Assembly: GCA_046496945.1 (NCBI GenBank)
Contig: JAWOGL010000202.1
Location: 1-7,240, forward strand
Source of the DNA: Desulfonatronovibrio sp046496945
GTDB taxonomy: Bacteria; Desulfobacterota; Desulfovibrionia; Desulfovibrionales; Desulfonatronovibrionaceae
DNA: 7,240 nucleotides
Direction: 5' to 3'
Below are positions 6,763 through 7,240 of this stretch, one piece after another; the stretch's first letter is position 1; each line of letters starts with the position of its first letter. The notes under the pieces are model-generated. The model searched no databases. It was not told the origin of the DNA and saw only the letters and a list, made by a program, of their open reading frames with translations. A program made the translations under genes and the position numbers.

Positions 6763-7240
6763 CTAAATTCTTTTTCTTCCGAAATATCTGATTAAAAAAG
6801 CCGCTGTCAGAGGCAGCATGACTGTGAAAAAGATCATTACCGTTCCCAGGGCGTTGATCTCCGGGCTGATGGAATGCCTGAGCATGCCGAAAATGCGAAC
6901 CGGCACGGTCTGATGTTCTGCAGTAGACCAGAACAGAGTGGCGGTGATGTTGTCAAAGGAAATGGTAAAGGCAAAAAGCATTCCCGCCAGAATAGCAGGC
7001 AAAAGCAGGGGCAGGGTCACTTCCTTGAAGGCCTGAAAAGGATTGGCTCCCAGAGATTTGGCTGCTTCTTCATACATATTATTGATGCTGACCATGCGGG
7101 CCTGCACTATGAGCAGGACATAGGGCAGAGTGAGCATGACGTGACCCAGCATAAGCATGACAAAACTCTTGGGCTGCTGAAGCCAGCGCATGAACAGCAG
7201 AAGGGAAACCCCCAGCACAACTTCCGGAACCATTATGGGG
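6763..7240 (-). CDS. ABC transporter permease, PotC-like, partial (N-terminus beyond window edge)
   Basis: Only the C-terminal 158 or so residues are inside the window. The frame is open through the right edge and the visible Met at 7233 is internal (PIMVPEVVLG), so this is not the start. It is an inner-membrane subunit of the importer. Counting from that Met, hydrophobic segments lie near 4-17, 25-45, 76-98 and 127-148. The cytoplasmic EAA coupling loop is visible as EEAAKSLGANPFQAFKEVTLP (55-75), with the LLLPAILAG continuation, the surface that docks onto the ATPase Q-loop region. The FDNITATLFW segment (93-102) is typical of PotC/PotI proteins. About 100 N-terminal residues are missing compared with the usual family length of about 260-270. 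A partner PotB-like permease is expected just upstream but is not in view. The stop is TAG at 6763-6765. Confidence 0.9.
   Translation of the reverse strand, partial: PIMVPEVVLGVSLLLFMRWLQQPKSFVMLMLGHVMLTLPYVLLIVQARMVSINNMYEEAAKSLGANPFQAFKEVTLPLLLPAILAGMLFAFTISFDNITATLFWSTAEHQTVPVRIFGMLRHSISPEINALGTVMIFFTVMLPLTAAFLIRYFGRKRI

Overview
The window carries six genes, all on the minus strand, so it reads biologically from right to left. It begins inside a polyamine-type (PotABCD/spermidine-putrescine family) ABC importer: the C-terminal part of a PotC-like permease, a Tat-exported PotD-like binding protein and a PotA-like ATPase. It continues with three catabolic enzymes: a proline racemase/hydroxyproline epimerase family protein, a COG1574 (YtcJ-type) amidohydrolase and a class III PLP aminotransferase. 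No RNA gene, transposase, CRISPR array or phage gene was seen. The plus strand contains only long shadow frames.

Layout on the plus-strand ruler: aminotransferase 22-1329; an 18-nt gap; amidohydrolase 1348-2976; a 207-nt gap filled mainly by a large imperfect palindromic (fold-back) repeat, 2986-3137; racemase 3184-4227; a 164-nt gap with a strong bidirectional terminator-like hairpin (4279-4340) and a 16-bp operator-like palindrome (4255-4270); ATPase 4392-5489; a 77-nt gap with a compact 11-bp stem-loop (5515-5542); binding protein 5567-6712; a 50-nt gap with no visible structure; permease 6763 to beyond the right edge. Most starts have a clear Shine-Dalgarno sequence. The exceptions are the ATPase (GTG start with a long spacer) and the amidohydrolase (no recognisable ribosome site, because the repeat ends about 9 nt upstream of it).

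As a working model (inference), the importer brings in a nitrogenous compound such as a cyclic amino acid, betaine, amide or polyamine derivative. The racemase, amidohydrolase and aminotransferase then epimerise, hydrolyse and deaminate it or its products. The substrate cannot be read from sequence alone. The hairpins suggest three expression blocks: permease plus binding protein at high level, ATPase at lower level, and enzymes separately controlled from the region just upstream of the racemase.

Organism: a Gram-negative bacterium (periplasmic binding protein with a twin-arginine signal) with moderate G+C. From memory, the fold-back repeat resembles dispersed repeats in sulfate-reducing Desulfobacterota, so a member of that group is my best guess, held at low confidence.
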